In this document: positions 5,180-6,410 of the stretch, in pieces
How positions within the stretch are numbered: position 1 is the stretch's first letter
Layout of the letters: each line of letters begins with the position of its first letter
Assembly: GCA_019348265.1 (NCBI GenBank)
Contig: JAHWJV010000215.1
Coordinates: forward strand, 1-6,410
Direction: 5' to 3'
DNA: 6,410 bases
From: Gemmatimonadota bacterium
Lineage (GTDB): Bacteria; Gemmatimonadota; Gemmatimonadetes; Longimicrobiales; Longimicrobiaceae
Program-made: the position numbers and the translations under genes
The notes under the pieces: generated by a model
Seen by the model: the letters and a program-made list of their open reading frames with translations, nothing else
What the model was told of the DNA's origin: nothing
Database searches by the model: none

Positions 5180-6410
5180 ATGTTCCAACGACCCATCCCT
5201 CGCCGCGACTTCCTGCGCGAGGCGTCGCTCGGCGCGGCGGGGGCGATCATCGCGCCCGGGCTGCTCGGCGGATGCGCTCCCGCCGGCGGCTCGGCTCTCG
5301 CGCCGACCAGCGCCGCCTGGGCGCGGGTGCCAGAGATCCTGGCGCGCCTCCGGGCCCCGGTCTTTCCTGCCCGCGCGTTTGCCGTGACCAGCTACGGCGC
5401 GGTCGGGGACGGCACGACCGACGGGACGGCGGCCTTCCGACAGGCGGTCGCGGCCTGCGCCGCCGCGGGTGGAGGGCGCGTGGTGGTACCCGCAGGACGA
5501 TTCCTCACCGGTCCCATCCACCTGCGCAGCGGCGTCAACCTGCACGTCGAGCGCGGCGCGACCATCGCCTTACACACGGACCCGCGGAGGTACCTGCCGC
5601 CGGTCTTTACGCGCTGGGAGGGAGTCGAGCTGTTCGGGTATTCGCCCTTCATCTATGCCTTCGAGCAGCAGAACGTGGCGATCACCGGGGACGGGACGCT
5701 CGATGGGCAGGCGACCACGGAGAACTGGTGGCCCTGGAAGGGAGGGCGGGAGTGGGGACGACAGGGTATACCGCACCAGGCCGAGGCGCGCGCGCAGCTC
5801 TTCCGGATGGCGGAGGAGAACGCGCCGGTCGAGCGGCGCCAGTTCGGCGAGGGGAGCTATCTGCGCCCGCAGTTCATACAGCCTTACCGGTGCCGTAACG
5901 TGCTGATCGAGGGCGTGACGATCCTCAACTCGCCGATGTGGGAGATCAATCCCGTGCTCTGCCAGAACGTGATCGTGCGCGACGTGAAGATCGTCAGCCA
6001 CGGGCCGAACAACGACGGCTGCGACCCGGAGTCCTGCCGCGACGTGCTGATCGAGGGGTGCCTCTTCGACACGGGCGACGACTGCATCGCGCTGAAGTCG
6101 GGGCGCAACGCCGACGGCCGGCGGATCAACGTCCCCATCGAGAACGTGATCGTCCGCAATTGCGACATGAAGGACGGGCACGGGGGCGTGACGATCGGGA
6201 GCGAGATCTCGGGCGGCGCGCGTTACGTGTTCACCGAGAACTGCCGGATGAGCAGCCCCAACCTGGACCGCGCGCTGCGCATCAAGACCAACGCGATGCG
6301 TGGAGGCGTGGTGGAGCACATCTACATGCGCGACGTGACGGTCGGCCAGGTTGCCGACGCCGTGGTGCACGTCGACTTCTACTACGAGGAAGGTCTGCGC
6401 GGCAACTTCG
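5180..6410 (+). CDS. Glycoside hydrolase family 28 enzyme (polygalacturonase-type), Tat lipoprotein, partial, C-terminus outside window
   Basis: Probable exported pectin-degrading hydrolase that splits galacturonate linkages and feeds the divergent uronate pathway. 410 codons are visible with no stop. The N-terminus has a twin-arginine motif (RRDFL, residues 8-12), a short hydrophobic stretch (about 17-29) and a lipobox LGGC with Cys32, so it is probably a Tat-exported lipoprotein. Residues 68-130 (VTSYGAVGDGTTDGTAAF, GGGRVVVPAG, GPIHLRSGVNLHVERGA) form the first turns of a pectate-lyase-like beta-helix. GH28 active-site blocks follow: GPNNDGCDPES (275-285, Asp279), TGDDCIALKSG (298-308, Asp300 and Asp301), DGHGGVTIGSE (332-342, His334) and RALRIKT (364-370, Arg367 and Lys369). 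These match the Asp/Asp-Asp/His/Arg-Lys set of fungal endopolygalacturonase II, including the 21-residue spacing of the aspartates. Exo- or endo-action, and polygalacturonan versus rhamnogalacturonan as substrate, cannot be told from sequence. The start has CCGGAG 9 nt upstream. Confidence 0.93.
   Translation, partial: MFQRPIPRRDFLREASLGAAGAIIAPGLLGGCAPAGGSALAPTSAAWARVPEILARLRAPVFPARAFAVTSYGAVGDGTTDGTAAFRQAVAACAAAGGGRVVVPAGRFLTGPIHLRSGVNLHVERGATIALHTDPRRYLPPVFTRWEGVELFGYSPFIYAFEQQNVAITGDGTLDGQATTENWWPWKGGREWGRQGIPHQAEARAQLFRMAEENAPVERRQFGEGSYLRPQFIQPYRCRNVLIEGVTILNSPMWEINPVLCQNVIVRDVKIVSHGPNNDGCDPESCRDVLIEGCLFDTGDDCIALKSGRNADGRRINVPIENVIVRNCDMKDGHGGVTIGSEISGGARYVFTENCRMSSPNLDRALRIKTNAMRGGVVEHIYMRDVTVGQVADAVVHVDFYYEEGLRGNF

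Noticed and set aside
4057..5898. 613-codon plus-strand open frame spanning uxaC, the divergent region and the GH28 gene
   Set aside because: It runs antisense to uxaC and then out of frame through the GH28 gene; the real frames on both sides carry catalytic motifs.
5570..6370. Minus-strand open frame opposite the GH28 gene
   Set aside because: It is His/Val/Asp-rich antisense shadow of a beta-helix coding sequence with no recognisable domain.

Overview
The window is GC-rich DNA from a Gram-negative-type bacterium. It carries a four-gene operon for breaking down hexuronate (galacturonate), and a divergently transcribed gene for a secreted pectin-degrading enzyme. The taxon cannot be fixed from sequence alone. 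High GC, a Tat-type lipoprotein signal and a GC-rich palindromic repeat would fit Gemmatimonadota or a high-GC proteobacterium, but that is a low-confidence guess.

The left four fifths (1-5016) is read on the minus strand in the order uxaC, uxaA, uxaB, eda. The junctions are tight: 17 bp between uxaC and uxaA, a TGATG stop/start overlap between uxaA and uxaB, and 26 bp between uxaB and eda. eda runs off the left edge. All four proteins keep their family's recognisable catalytic motifs. A 64-bp near-perfect palindrome (3498-3561) sits at the uxaC-uxaA junction. It encodes the last ~18 residues and stop codon of uxaC and abuts the uxaA ribosome binding site.

A 163-bp divergent intergenic region (5017-5179) separates uxaC from the plus-strand gene. 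It contains a locally AT-rich inverted repeat (TTTGTTA-N7-TAACAAA, 5076-5096), the best operator candidate for joint control of both directions. From 5180 to the right edge is a GH28 (polygalacturonase-family) enzyme with an N-terminal twin-arginine lipoprotein signal.

Together the genes make a coherent pathway. The exported GH28 enzyme would release galacturonate from pectin. UxaC then isomerises galacturonate to tagaturonate, UxaB reduces this to altronate, and UxaA dehydrates altronate to 2-keto-3-deoxygluconate (KDG). After phosphorylation by a KDG kinase, which is not in the window, Eda splits KDPG into pyruvate and glyceraldehyde 3-phosphate. I see no new biochemical system here. The points worth a second look are the palindrome fused into uxaC, the candidate operator, and the uxaC start.
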